From Streptomyces sp. NBC_01429 (lineage in GTDB: Bacteria > Actinomycetota > Actinomycetes > Streptomycetales > Streptomycetaceae): a stretch of 64,000 bases of DNA. The position numbers were made by a program, and so were the translations under genes. This document shows, piece by piece, positions 34,384 to 43,503 of the stretch (position 1 is its first letter; each line of letters starts with the position of its first letter). The notes under the pieces are model-generated. The model saw nothing but the letters and a program-made list of their open reading frames with translations, ran no database searches and had not been told where the DNA came from. The DNA is taken from the NCBI RefSeq assembly GCF_036231945.1, contig NZ_CP109599.1:7343501-7407500 (forward strand), written 5' to 3'.

Positions 34384-35844
34384 ATGGTCGTCAACCGTGA
34401 GCTGCTGATCGACGGCAAGGACGTGCCCGCCCTGTCCGGCCGTACCGCCGAGGACCTGAACCCCTTCACCGGCGAGGTGTACGCGACTGTCGCCGCCGCC
34501 GGGCCGCGGGACGTCACGCGGGCGGTGGACGCCGCCGACGCGGCCTTCGCGCGGTGGGCGGCGCTCGCACCCTTCGACCGTCGCGCGATCTTCCTCAAGG
34601 CGGCCGACCTTCTCGACGACAGGAGGGAGCGGGCCGCGGGGCTGATGGCGGGCGAGGCGGGCGCGACCCGGCCGTGGGCGTACTTCAACGTGGCGCTCGC
34701 CGCGAACATCCTGCGCGAGTCGGCCGCCGCGATCACCGCGCCCCGCGGCGAGGTGCTCAGCGCACAGCAGGAGGGCACCCTCGGTCTCGCGATACGCGAA
34801 CCGCTGGGCGTCGTCGCCGCGTTCGCCCCCTGGAACGCGCCCCTCATCCTCGGTGTACGGGCCGTCGCCGCGCCGCTGGCCGCGGGCAACACCGTCGTCG
34901 TCAAGGCGAGCGAGGACGCGCCGATCGCCTGTGGCCTCTTCGTCGCCGACGTACTGCGTGAGGCAGGGCTGCCCGACGGTGTGCTGAACGTCGTCACCAA
35001 CGCCCGTGAGGACGCCGCCGAGACAGCCGAGGTGTTGATCTCGGACTCGCGTGTCCGCGCCGTCAACTTCACGGGCTCCACCGACGTGGGCCGGATCGTC
35101 GCCGCGCGTGCCGCCGCCCATCTCAAGCCCGCTGTGCTGGAGTTGGGCGGGAAGAACGCGGTGATCGTGCTCGCCGACGCCGACCTCGACCATGCCGTCG
35201 ACGCCGCCGCCTTCAGTGTGTTCCTGAACTCCGGGCAGATCTGCATGTCCGGCGATCGCGTCCTCGTCCACGACTCCCTCGCGGCGGAGTTCACCCGCAG
35301 GTTCACCGCCAAGGCCGCCACACTCCGCGCCGGAGACCCGGGCGATCCGCACACCGTGGTCGGCCCGCTGATCAGCGCCTCCGCCGCGGAGCGGGTGGCC
35401 GCGCTGGTCGAGGACGCGGTGGCCAGGGGCGCCACCGTTCTGACCGGCGGCGGACGGCCGGAGGGCGCCGTGCACCCGGCGACGGTGCTCACCGGCGTAC
35501 CGAAGGACGCGGAGCTGCACTACGCGGAGGCGTTCGGCCCGGTCTGCGTGCTCGACACCTTCGCCGACGACGACACCGCCGTGGCCCTCGCCAACGACAC
35601 CGAGAACGGTCTCACCTGCGGCATCATCACGGAGAACGCCACGCACGGACTCGCCGTCGCCCGCCGTGTCCGTACCGGCATCGTGCACATCAACGACCAG
35701 TCCGTCGCCGACGAGCCGCACGCGCCCTTCGGCGGCGTCAAGGCGTCCGGCCACGGGCGCTTCGGCGGACGCTGGGGCATCGAGGCGTTCTCCAGCACCC
35801 GCTGGGTGACCATCGCCACCCAGCGGGCCCACTACCCGTTCTGA
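34384..35844 (+). CDS. NAD(P)-dependent aldehyde dehydrogenase
   Basis: A protein of 486 residues. PWNAPLILGVRAVAAPLAAG and NTVVVKASEDAP form the cofactor groove, NFTGSTDVGRIVA is the GxTxxG-type turn, Glu253 in VLELGGKNAVIVL is the general base and Cys287 in LNSGQICMSGDR the nucleophile. The C-terminal PFGGVKASGHGRFGG is intact. Closest in style to vanillin/salicylaldehyde-type dehydrogenases acting on aromatic aldehydes (inference). It stands alone between the siderophore relic and a convergent aminotransferase. Confidence 0.85.
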   Translation: MVVNRELLIDGKDVPALSGRTAEDLNPFTGEVYATVAAAGPRDVTRAVDAADAAFARWAALAPFDRRAIFLKAADLLDDRRERAAGLMAGEAGATRPWAYFNVALAANILRESAAAITAPRGEVLSAQQEGTLGLAIREPLGVVAAFAPWNAPLILGVRAVAAPLAAGNTVVVKASEDAPIACGLFVADVLREAGLPDGVLNVVTNAREDAAETAEVLISDSRVRAVNFTGSTDVGRIVAARAAAHLKPAVLELGGKNAVIVLADADLDHAVDAAAFSVFLNSGQICMSGDRVLVHDSLAAEFTRRFTAKAATLRAGDPGDPHTVVGPLISASAAERVAALVEDAVARGATVLTGGGRPEGAVHPATVLTGVPKDAELHYAEAFGPVCVLDTFADDDTAVALANDTENGLTCGIITENATHGLAVARRVRTGIVHINDQSVADEPHAPFGGVKASGHGRFGGRWGIEAFSSTRWVTIATQRAHYPF

Positions 35845-35859
35845 CAGCCGGGCGACAGG

Positions 35860-37131
35860 TCAGCCGGCGAGCCGCTGCTCGTAGCCGGCCAGCCGCACAC
35901 AGGCGGTCAGCCCGAGCATCGCCTGCTCCAGCTCCGGCAGGCTCGGGTAGCTCGGCGCGATGCGGATGGTGGCGTCGCGGGGGTCGTCGCCGTACGGGTG
36001 GGTGGCGCCCGCCGGGGTCAGCACGATGCCCGCCTCGGCGGCATGGCGTACGACCGCCTTGGCGCAGCCGTCCGGCACGGTGAGCGTGACGAAGTATCCG
36101 CCCTTGGGGGAGGTCCAGGTGGCGAGGCCGGTGGTGCCCAGCTCACCGTCCAGGATCCGCTGGACGACGGCGAACTTCGGCTGGAGCAGGGCGCCCTGGC
36201 GCTCCATGTGCGCGCGCACACCGTCCGCGTCCCGCAGGAAGAGCAGGTGGCGCAGCTGGTTGATCTTGTCGGGGCCGATCGAGCGCTTGGAGTTGTTGGC
36301 GGTCAGCCAGCTCACGTTGGCCGCCGAAGCGCCGAAGAAGCCGACACCGGAGCCCGCGAAGGTGATCTTCGAGGTGGAGCCGAAGACGAACGCGCGGTCC
36401 GGGTGGCCGCTCGCCGCGCAGGCCGCCAGCAGGTCGGCGATCTCGACGGGCGTGTCGGTGAGGTGATGGGCGGCGTACGCGTTGTCCCAGAAGATCCGGA
36501 AGTCGTCGGCCGCCGTCTCCATCCGGGCCAGCCGCGTCACCGTCTCGTCGCTGTAGCAGACACCGTCCGGGTTGCTGTACTTCGGGACGCACCAGATGCC
36601 CTTGACGGCCGGGTCCTCGGCGACGAGCCGCTCCACCACGTCCATGTCCGGGCCCTCCCCGGTCATCGGGACCGGGATCATCTCGATCCCGAACCGCTCG
36701 CAGAGCGCGAAGTGCCGGTCGTAGCCGGGCACCGGACACAGGAACGCGATCCGGTCCTCGTCGGCCCAGCGGGACCCGGCGCCGGGCAGCACGCTCAGGA
36801 GCGCGTGCACCAGACAGTCGTGCATCAGCTCCAGGCTGGAGTTCCCGGCCGCGAGCAGCTGGCCGGCCGGCACCTGGAGCACCTCGGCGAAGATCTCGCG
36901 CAGCGCCGGCAGCCCCTGGAGGCCGCCGTAGTTGCGCAGGTCCACACCGTCGGCGACCGCTGGATGCCCGCCGGGCAGGCTCAGCAGCTCCTCGGAGAGG
37001 TCGAGCTGCTCGGGCGCCGGCTTGCCCCGCGTGAGGTCGAGCTTCAGCCCGCGCGCCGCCAGCGCCTCGTAGTCCCGCCTGGCGCGGTCGAGGAGCCCGG
37101 TCAGGGCGTCGGGGCTCAACTCGGTGGTCAT
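35860..37131 (-). CDS. Aspartate aminotransferase (PF12897, Rv3722c type)
   Basis: A protein of 423 residues. RGKPAPEQLDLSEELLSLPG near the N-terminus and AAGNSSLELMHDCLVHALL are signatures of this PLP family. YSNPDGVCYS, the WDNAYAAHHL segment (Asp216, Tyr219) and GSTSKITFAGSGVGFF with the PLP lysine Lys255 form the active site. The mycobacterial homologue Rv3722c is a main aspartate aminotransferase, so a central nitrogen role is likely. ATG 37131 is chosen because family members begin with a short helix such as LSPDALTGLL. A housekeeping-like gene in an otherwise accessory stretch. Confidence 0.85.
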   Translation of the reverse strand: MTTELSPDALTGLLDRARRDYEALAARGLKLDLTRGKPAPEQLDLSEELLSLPGGHPAVADGVDLRNYGGLQGLPALREIFAEVLQVPAGQLLAAGNSSLELMHDCLVHALLSVLPGAGSRWADEDRIAFLCPVPGYDRHFALCERFGIEMIPVPMTGEGPDMDVVERLVAEDPAVKGIWCVPKYSNPDGVCYSDETVTRLARMETAADDFRIFWDNAYAAHHLTDTPVEIADLLAACAASGHPDRAFVFGSTSKITFAGSGVGFFGASAANVSWLTANNSKRSIGPDKINQLRHLLFLRDADGVRAHMERQGALLQPKFAVVQRILDGELGTTGLATWTSPKGGYFVTLTVPDGCAKAVVRHAAEAGIVLTPAGATHPYGDDPRDATIRIAPSYPSLPELEQAMLGLTACVRLAGYEQRLAG

Positions 37132-37387
37132 GGTGATTCCTCTCGCAGGGCCGTCTGCCACGGGGGTCCGGGGGCGCCTGCCGAGGATACAAAGCGGCAT
37201 GGGCCGGTGCGGGGCCGCTCCGTACGGTGAGACGCGGGCGGGGCCGTCCCCGGGGGCCGCTGTGGCGGCGCCTCACGCCGCGAGGGGCTCCGCGCGGAGC
37301 TGCCTGGTCCCGGCGGTCCCGGGACCGGCACTCCTGGGGCCGGGGGACGCCTGGCTGAACACATCGCGCGGTCGCACCATGGGAGAC

Positions 37388-38095
37388 ATGACGACAACAC
37401 TGATCACAGGAGCGAACAAGGGCCTCGGTTTCGAGACCGCCCGCCGGCTCGTCGCGGCAGGTCACACCGTGTACGTGGGGAGCCGGGACCCGGAGCGGGG
37501 GCGGCGGGCCGCCGAGCGGCTGGGGGCGCGGGCGGTCGTCATCGACGTCACCGACGACACGTCCGTCGCGGCGGCGGCGAAGGCGATCGAGGCCGACGGC
37601 GGTCTCGACGTCCTGGTCAACAACGCCGGCATCGAGACGCGGACGGCGGACGGCGGTGTGGCCGGCGCCGCCGAGGCGACCGCCGACGCGCTGCGTCCGC
37701 TCTTCGAGACGAACGTGTTCGGCACGGTACGCGTCACCCACGCCTTCCTGCCCCTGCTGGGACGGTCCGCCGCCCCGGTGGTGGTCAATGTGAGCAGCGG
37801 TCTGGGCTCGCTGGCCCGGGTGAGCGCCCCCGGCACCCCCGCGTACGCCTATCCGGGGGTCGCCTACCCGGCCTCCAAGGCGGCGGTGAACATGATCACC
37901 GTGCAGTACGCGAAGGCGTTCCCGCGGATGCGGATCAACGCGGTGGAGCCCGGCTACACCGCGACCGATCTGAACGGCAACACCGGCACACAGACCGTCG
38001 AGCAGGGCGCCGAGATCATCGTCCGGATGGCCCGGGTGGCGCCGGACGGCCCCACCGGCGGCTACTTCGACGCCGAGGGCCCGATCCCCTGGTGA
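37388..38095 (+). CDS. SDR family oxidoreductase
   Basis: A protein of 235 residues. TLITGANKGLGFETARRLVA binds the cofactor and VGSRDPERGRRAAERLG suggests NADP. DVLVNNAGIE, VVVNVSSGLGSLAR and YPASKAAVNMITVQYAKAFP are present. VEPGYTATDLNGNTGTQTVE is typical of a streptomycete subgroup with relaxed specificity. GGAG just before ATG 37388 supports this start; ATG 37379 is also in frame. A hairpin terminator follows. Confidence 0.8.
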   Translation: MTTTLITGANKGLGFETARRLVAAGHTVYVGSRDPERGRRAAERLGARAVVIDVTDDTSVAAAAKAIEADGGLDVLVNNAGIETRTADGGVAGAAEATADALRPLFETNVFGTVRVTHAFLPLLGRSAAPVVVNVSSGLGSLARVSAPGTPAYAYPGVAYPASKAAVNMITVQYAKAFPRMRINAVEPGYTATDLNGNTGTQTVEQGAEIIVRMARVAPDGPTGGYFDAEGPIPW

Positions 38096-38116
38096 GCACG
38101 GCGTTCCCGGTGTGCG

Positions 38117-38149
38117 ACGCCCGGCACGGTCATCGGACCGGCCGGGCGT
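38117..38149 (+). terminator. Hairpin terminator
   Basis: ACGCCCGGC and GCCGGGCGT form a nine-base stem around a 15-base loop, 22 bases after the SDR stop codon. Confidence 0.5.
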
Positions 38150-38206
38150 TCTCGCGCCGAGAATCCGGTGGGACGGCCCGCGCCGACCCGGTCGGGTTTG
38201 TGCCGT

Positions 38207-38230
38207 AACAAGCCTGGTTGATGACCCGTC
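38207..38230 (+). promoter_or_regulatory. Possible ECF-sigma-type promoter
   Basis: AAC (38207-38209) and CGTC (38227-38230) are separated by 17 bases, the layout of many ECF sigma promoters. It lies about 128 bases before the DUF4331 gene start. The match is short, so this is tentative. Confidence 0.25.
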
Positions 38231-38358
38231 AGAAACTCGCTCCGCAAGAGGCATCGCGCAGCTTTCCTTGATCCGGGCCGAACAAGACGGCTCCGACGTA
38301 CGTATGGGAGGGGCAAGCAAGCAGCAACGGGCGCGATGACGGATGAAGGACGGACGAG

Positions 38359-39906
38359 ATGACCGCTAACACCAGAAGCGAGCGGACGCGGCGGGCCAGG
38401 GGGAGCATCGCGATGCTCGCCTGTGGCGCGCTGGCCGCGGGAGGGCTCGCGGCCGCCGGTGCGGCCGCACTGGCACCGGGCACGGCCACCGCCTCCAGCC
38501 ACCGCGAGGCTCCGCTGATCTCGGGTCAGCCCCAGTACGACAACACGGACGTGTACGCATTCGTCAGCCCCGAAGACCCCAACTCCACTACCCTGATCGC
38601 GAACTGGCTGCCGTTCCAGGAGCCGGCGGGCGGCCCGAACTTCTATCCGTTCGCCACGGACGCCCGCTACGACATCCACATCGACAACAACGGTGACGCC
38701 AAGGACGACCTGGTGTACCGGTTCACGTTCAAGGACCACCGCAAGAACGAGGACACCTTCCTCTACAACACCGGTGCGGTGAAGAGCCTGGACGACCCGA
38801 ACCTCAACTTCACCCAGTCGTACGACATCCAGCTGCTGCGCCTGGAGCACGGCAAGGTCGTCTCCGAGCACGATCTCGCGAAGGGGCTGCCCGTCGCCCC
38901 CTCGAACGTCGGCAAGGCGTCCATGCCCCACTACCAGACACTGCGCGACCAGGCGGTACGCGAGGTCGACGGCGGACTCAAGGCGTTCGCCGGGCAGGCC
39001 GACGACCCGTTCTTCCTCGATCTGCGGGTCTTCGACCTGCTCTACGGCGGGGACCTGTCGGAGGTCGGCAACGACACGCTCAAGGGCTACAACGTCAACA
39101 CGATCGCCCTCCAGGTGCCCAGCTCCTACCTCCGGGAGTCGGACAAGCAGCCGATCGTCGGCATCTACTCGACCACCTCCCGCAAGAACGCCTACGGCGA
39201 CTGGACACAGGTGTCACGCCTCGGGATGCCGCTGGTCAACGAGGTCGTCAACCCGCTCAAGGACAAGGACAAGTTCAACGCGTCCTCGCCGGAGAACGAC
39301 GCGGACTTCCTGAAGAACGTCACCGAGCCCGAGCTGCCGAAGCTCATCGAGTCGATCTACAAGATCAAGGCCCCGGCCGAGCCGCGCGACGACCTGGTCT
39401 CGGTGTTCCTCACCGGTGTCAAGGACCTCAACCAGCCACCGAAGGTCACACCGTCGGAGATGCTGCGCCTCAACACCTCCATCAAGCCGGTCGCGAAGCC
39501 GAAGCGGCTCGGTGTGCTCGACGGTGACAACGCGGGCTTCCCGAACGGCCGTCGGCTCACCGACGACGTGGTGGACATCGCGCTCCAGGTCGTCGAGGGC
39601 GCGCTGCTGGGCGAGAAGGTCGACCTGAGTGACGGGGTCGACGCCAACGACCAGGAGTTCGACAAGAAGTTCCCCTATGTCGCCCTGCCCACCGCGGGCT
39701 CCGACGTCAAGACGGCCGACGCGTCCACCAAGGCGGACTCCTCGGGCCTCACGGGCAGCATGACCTCGTTCGCCGCGTCGTGGAACAACGACACACTGAT
39801 GCTGGTCTCGGCGGCCTCGGGCGCCGCGGTGGCGCTGCTGGTCGGCGGCGGCATGGTCTGGCTGCGCTCGCGCCGCCGCTCGGCCGGCGGGTCCTGGATG
39901 AGCTGA
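38359..39906 (+). CDS. DUF4331 cell-surface protein
   Basis: A protein of 515 residues. A signal peptide ends near residue 46 (ALAPGTATA), followed at once by the DUF4331 start SSHREAPLISGQPQYDNTDV. Other family marks include NFYPFATDARYDIHIDNNGD, NVNTIALQVP and GFPNGRRLTDDVVDIALQVV. A C-terminal membrane helix (LMLVSAASGAAVALLVGGGM) plus Arg-rich tail anchors it. The family has no proven function. It is followed by its own terminator and then the TPR and NicO genes; this three-gene neighbourhood suggests a shared envelope or metal role. Confidence 0.8.
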   Translation: MTANTRSERTRRARGSIAMLACGALAAGGLAAAGAAALAPGTATASSHREAPLISGQPQYDNTDVYAFVSPEDPNSTTLIANWLPFQEPAGGPNFYPFATDARYDIHIDNNGDAKDDLVYRFTFKDHRKNEDTFLYNTGAVKSLDDPNLNFTQSYDIQLLRLEHGKVVSEHDLAKGLPVAPSNVGKASMPHYQTLRDQAVREVDGGLKAFAGQADDPFFLDLRVFDLLYGGDLSEVGNDTLKGYNVNTIALQVPSSYLRESDKQPIVGIYSTTSRKNAYGDWTQVSRLGMPLVNEVVNPLKDKDKFNASSPENDADFLKNVTEPELPKLIESIYKIKAPAEPRDDLVSVFLTGVKDLNQPPKVTPSEMLRLNTSIKPVAKPKRLGVLDGDNAGFPNGRRLTDDVVDIALQVVEGALLGEKVDLSDGVDANDQEFDKKFPYVALPTAGSDVKTADASTKADSSGLTGSMTSFAASWNNDTLMLVSAASGAAVALLVGGGMVWLRSRRRSAGGSWMS

Positions 39907-39916
39907 CGCGGACCGC

Positions 39917-39948
39917 GGACCGTACGGCTCCACGCGTCCGTACGGTCC
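39917..39948 (+). terminator. Hairpin terminator after DUF4331
   Basis: GGACCGTACGG and CCGTACGGTCC form a perfect 11-base stem with a 10-base loop, starting 11 bases past the stop. Confidence 0.65.
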
Positions 39949-40098
39949 CGCCCACCCCGGCGGGTCCGCCCCGGCAGCGGCACCAGGCATACGACGGCGC
40001 TGCCGGGCCTCCCGCCCAACCGTCCCCACCCGCACGGCCGGGACACACCGAAAACGCACCGAGAACGCACCGAGAACACACCGAGGAAGGCGAGACTG

Positions 40099-41625
40099 AT
40101 GCTCGTACGGAAGCCGCGGTTCGCGCGCCCGAGTGAGCGCGAACGAGGCGCGGGCACAGGACCGGGCACAGGATCGGGCACAGGACCGGGCACAGGATCG
40201 GGCGCAGTTCCGGGCTCAGTTCCGGGCCCGCGTCCTCGGTGGCGGATCGTGGCCGTCGTGGCGCTGGCCCTGGGACTCACCGCCACCTCGGTGGCGATCG
40301 GGGCCGGCGGGGGACAGGACGGCGGCGCGGCACGCTCCGCCTCCACACCGCTCGCGGCGGACACCCGCGTCGAACAGCTGGGGACCGGCGATCTCACCCG
40401 GGGCGTCGAAGCCCTGCAAACACACCTCCGTGCCCAGCCCAAGGACGCCACCGGATGGGCGACCCTGGGCACGGCCTACGTCGAACAGGCACGCACCAGT
40501 GGGGACCCGACCCGCTACCCGCAGGCCGAGAAGGCATTCGTACGGTCGCTGAAACTGCGCCCAGCCGCCGAGAACGACGCGGCGCTCGCCGGGCGGGCCG
40601 CGCTGGCCGCCGCCCGCCACGACTTCACGACGGCGCTGAGCCGGACGGACCGGGCGCTGCGCGTCAACCCGTACAACGAACGCGCGCTGTCCACCCGGGT
40701 CGACGCCCTGGTCGAACTCGGCCGCTACGACGAGGCGGAGCGCGCGGTGGAACTCGCCGACCGGCGCCGCCCCGGCATCCCCGTCTTCACCCGGTACGCG
40801 TACGTGAGGGAGCTGCGAGGCGACGTGAAGGGCGCGCGCCGGGTGCTGCTGCGCGCGGCCGACTCCGCGTTCAGCACCGCCGATGTGGCCTACGTCGCCA
40901 CCGCGCTCGGCCAACTGGCCTGGAGCCAGGGCCAGTACGATCGGGCGCTGGGCCACTACGCCACCGCGCTGCGCGCCGAACCCGGCTATCTGCCGGCGCT
41001 GGAGGGACGCGGCCGCGCCCACGCCGCACAGGGCGGTACGAAGCGCGCACTGCGCGATCTCGAAGAGGTCGTACAGCGCTACCCGCTGCCCGGTCAGCTC
41101 GCCGCCCTCGGCGAACTGCGCGAGGCGGGCGGGCAGGTGGAGCGGGCGCGTGAGAACTACTCGCTCGTCGGCACCTGGACCCGGCTGGCCCGTGCCAACG
41201 GCGTCGCCACCGATCTGGAGTCCGCCCTCATCGAGGCCGACCACGGCGACGCCGCCGAGGCGCTGACGGCGGCGCGCGCCGAGTGGGCCCGGCGCGAGAG
41301 CGTCCACACGGCGGACGCGCTCGGCTGGGCGCTGCACGCCAACGGCAAGGACCGCGAGGCGCTGGTCCACGCGAAGAAGGCGACGGCCGCGTCCCCCGGC
41401 TACCGCAACGCCTCGTTCCTCTTCCACCGGGGCATGATCGAGCGCGCCCTCGGCGACGAGCGGTCCGCGCGCCGCGATCTGCGCGCCGCACTCGACCTCA
41501 ATCCGGGCTTCTCACCCACGGGGGCCAAGGAGGCCGAAGCCGCGCTGTCCGCCCTGTCCGACCCGTCGGGTGACTCCGGTGCGGCGGGCGCGCAGGCTCC
41601 GGCCGGGGCGCGGGGGGACTCGTGA
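40099..41625 (+). CDS. Membrane-anchored tetratricopeptide-repeat protein
   Basis: A protein of 508 residues. An N-terminal Gly/Thr/Pro low-complexity stretch (residues 15-46) comes from a 12-base tandem repeat. One membrane helix follows (RIVAVVALALGLTATSVAIG, about 48-68). Eight or more TPR-like helix pairs follow outside the membrane, e.g. VEALQTHLRAQPKDATGWAT, NPYNERALSTRVDALVELGR, EPGYLPALEGRGRAHAAQGG. TPR arrays bind partner proteins. Its stop overlaps the NicO start (GTGA), so the two are coupled and it may assist the transporter or DUF4331 protein. Confidence 0.75.
   Translation: MLVRKPRFARPSERERGAGTGPGTGSGTGPGTGSGAVPGSVPGPRPRWRIVAVVALALGLTATSVAIGAGGGQDGGAARSASTPLAADTRVEQLGTGDLTRGVEALQTHLRAQPKDATGWATLGTAYVEQARTSGDPTRYPQAEKAFVRSLKLRPAAENDAALAGRAALAAARHDFTTALSRTDRALRVNPYNERALSTRVDALVELGRYDEAERAVELADRRRPGIPVFTRYAYVRELRGDVKGARRVLLRAADSAFSTADVAYVATALGQLAWSQGQYDRALGHYATALRAEPGYLPALEGRGRAHAAQGGTKRALRDLEEVVQRYPLPGQLAALGELREAGGQVERARENYSLVGTWTRLARANGVATDLESALIEADHGDAAEALTAARAEWARRESVHTADALGWALHANGKDREALVHAKKATAASPGYRNASFLFHRGMIERALGDERSARRDLRAALDLNPGFSPTGAKEAEAALSALSDPSGDSGAAGAQAPAGARGDS
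40152..40228 (+). repeat. 12-base coding minisatellite
   Basis: Units like GGCACAGGAYCG repeat four times and degenerate into GCAGTTCCGGGC-type units, giving GTGPGTGSGTGPGTGSG in the TPR protein. Unit length is a multiple of three, so copy changes keep the frame. Confidence 0.8.
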
Positions 41626-43355
41626 AGCGCCGTACCGCCGCCTCGGCGCTGGCCACCCTGGTGGCGGGGACGGCCCTGGCCCTGCTCCCCGCCCAGGCCG
41701 CGCAGGCGCATCCGCTGGGGAACTTCACCGTCAATCAGTACGACGGTCTGATCGCCGCGCCCGGGGAACTGCGCGTCGACCATGTGGAGGATCTCGCCGA
41801 GATCCCGGCCGCCCAGGAGCGCGGCCGTATCGACACCGACGGCGACGACCGGCTGTCCCCGGCCGAACTGTCGGCCTGGGCCGGCACGCGCTGTGCCACG
41901 GCGGCGCGGGGTGCCCGGCTCACGGCGGACGGCGCAACGGGGGCCGGGGAGGCGGGCCCCGAGGGCACGGCCGTCTCCGTCTCCGCGGGTGCGGCGAAGG
42001 CCGAAGTCCTGCCGGGCCAGGCCGGGTTGGACACCCTGCGGGTGACCTGCGAGCTGACGGCGCCGCTGCCGCGCGAGGAGCGGACGCGGCTGTCGTACCG
42101 TCCGGCGAGCGCGGCGTCCGGCGCGGGCTGGCGCGAGATCACCGCCCGGGGCGACCTGATGACGCTCGACGGGGCGGACGTCCCCGAGAACTCCACCTCC
42201 CGGCGGCTGACCGCGTACCCGGACGATCTGCTCTCCTCGCCGCCCGACCGCCGCTCGGCGGCCTTCACCGTCACCACCGGGGGACCGGCGCTGACCGGCA
42301 GCGCGGACGGGAAGGGCGGTTCCCCCGTGGCCGGTGTGCTGCCGCGCGGGGCCGACCGCTGGGCGCAGGCGCTGACCGGACTGGTGGCCCGGCACGAGCT
42401 GACGTTCGGCTTCGCCGCCCTCGCGCTCGGTGCCTCCGTGCTCCTGGGCGCCATGCACGCACTGGCGCCGGGGCACGGCAAGACGATGATGGCCGCCGCC
42501 GCGACGGCGGGCGGCCGCAGTTCGCTGCGCGACGTGCTGGCCCTCGGTCTCTCGGTGACCATGACCCACACCATGGGCGTCTTCGCGCTCGGCGCCCTGA
42601 TCGTCGCGGGTTCGGCGGCGGCGCCCACCGTGGTGTCCTGGCTGGGCATCGCGAGCGGCGCCGTGGTCGCGATCGCGGGGGTGGTGCTGCTGCGCCGGGC
42701 GTGGCGGCAGCGCCGCAACCCGCACGGGCACAGCCACGGGCACAGCCACGGGCACGACGACGGCCATGGCCACGATCACGACCACGGCCACAGTCATGAG
42801 CACCCGCGTTCCCCCGCGCGGGTCCACGCGGAGGAACGAGTGCCCGCCCTCGCCACCGCCCACCCGCACGACCGTGAGCACCAGCACGAACACGAGCACA
42901 CCGACGGCCGGGTGGCCACGCTCACCGCCGATCACACCGACCGTCCGGAGCACGGGCAGAAGAAGGAACACGACCACGGCCACGACCACGGCCATTCCCA
43001 CTCCCACCTTCCCCCCGCGCCCGGCCTGCGCGGCGTCATCCTCCTCGGCTTCGCCGGAGGTCTGGTCCCCAGCCCCTCCGCCGTCGTCGTCCTGGTCGGC
43101 GCGGCGGCCCTCGGCCAGGCGTGGTTCGGGTTCCTGCTGGTCCTGGCGTACGGGGTCGGGCTGGCGCTCACACTCGCGGGAGCCGGGTTCGCCGTGGTGA
43201 GGCTGCGCGAGACCACGACGCGCCGGCTGGCCCGCCGGCCCCGGAACGGGCTTCTCGCCCTCGCCCACCGGGCGGCTCCGCTCGCCTCCGCTGCCGTCGT
43301 TCTCGCCCTCGGCTGCGGACTGCTGCTCAGGGGCGCGGCGACCGCCCTGGGCTGA
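41622..43355 (+). CDS. NicO/RcnA-like nickel-cobalt transporter with EF-hand-like N-domain
   Basis: A protein of 577 residues. A signal peptide runs to about residue 29, then an extracytoplasmic domain begins HPLGNFTVNQYDGL and contains DTDGDDRLSPAEL (71-83), a good EF-hand calcium loop. The transporter half has six or more helices with MHALAPGHGKTMMAAAATAG (the HX4DH-like NicO motif region) and a second GFAGGLVPSPSAVVVL. A cytoplasmic loop at about 365-465 is packed with His (HGHSHGHSHGHDDGHGHDHD). GTG 41622 overlaps the TPR stop. Transports Ni, Co or a related metal; direction uncertain. Confidence 0.8.
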   Translation: MKRRTAASALATLVAGTALALLPAQAAQAHPLGNFTVNQYDGLIAAPGELRVDHVEDLAEIPAAQERGRIDTDGDDRLSPAELSAWAGTRCATAARGARLTADGATGAGEAGPEGTAVSVSAGAAKAEVLPGQAGLDTLRVTCELTAPLPREERTRLSYRPASAASGAGWREITARGDLMTLDGADVPENSTSRRLTAYPDDLLSSPPDRRSAAFTVTTGGPALTGSADGKGGSPVAGVLPRGADRWAQALTGLVARHELTFGFAALALGASVLLGAMHALAPGHGKTMMAAAATAGGRSSLRDVLALGLSVTMTHTMGVFALGALIVAGSAAAPTVVSWLGIASGAVVAIAGVVLLRRAWRQRRNPHGHSHGHSHGHDDGHGHDHDHGHSHEHPRSPARVHAEERVPALATAHPHDREHQHEHEHTDGRVATLTADHTDRPEHGQKKEHDHGHDHGHSHSHLPPAPGLRGVILLGFAGGLVPSPSAVVVLVGAAALGQAWFGFLLVLAYGVGLALTLAGAGFAVVRLRETTTRRLARRPRNGLLALAHRAAPLASAAVVLALGCGLLLRGAATALG

Positions 43356-43372
43356 CGTCGTACCCCACCGGC

Positions 43373-43412
43373 CGGAAATCCGGAGCTTTGAACCGGGGCC
43401 GGAGGATTTCCG
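43373..43412 (+). terminator. Hairpin terminator after the NicO gene
   Basis: CGGAAATCC (43373-43381) pairs with GGATTTCCG (43404-43412), with a possible inner CCGG/CCGG pair. It starts 18 bases past the stop. Confidence 0.5.
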
Positions 43413-43503
43413 TACTCACCTCCGACGGGCCGGGTCCGCACACGCGCCGGTGTTCCGGTCCGTCGGCGCTCGCACCACGCTCGACGACCGGAGGAACCGT
43501 TCC

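Noticed and set aside
42700..43020. Histidine-codon repeats as a possible CRISPR or regulatory repeat
   Set aside because: Irregular CAC/GGC-rich codons of the His-rich transporter loop; no regular spacer structure.
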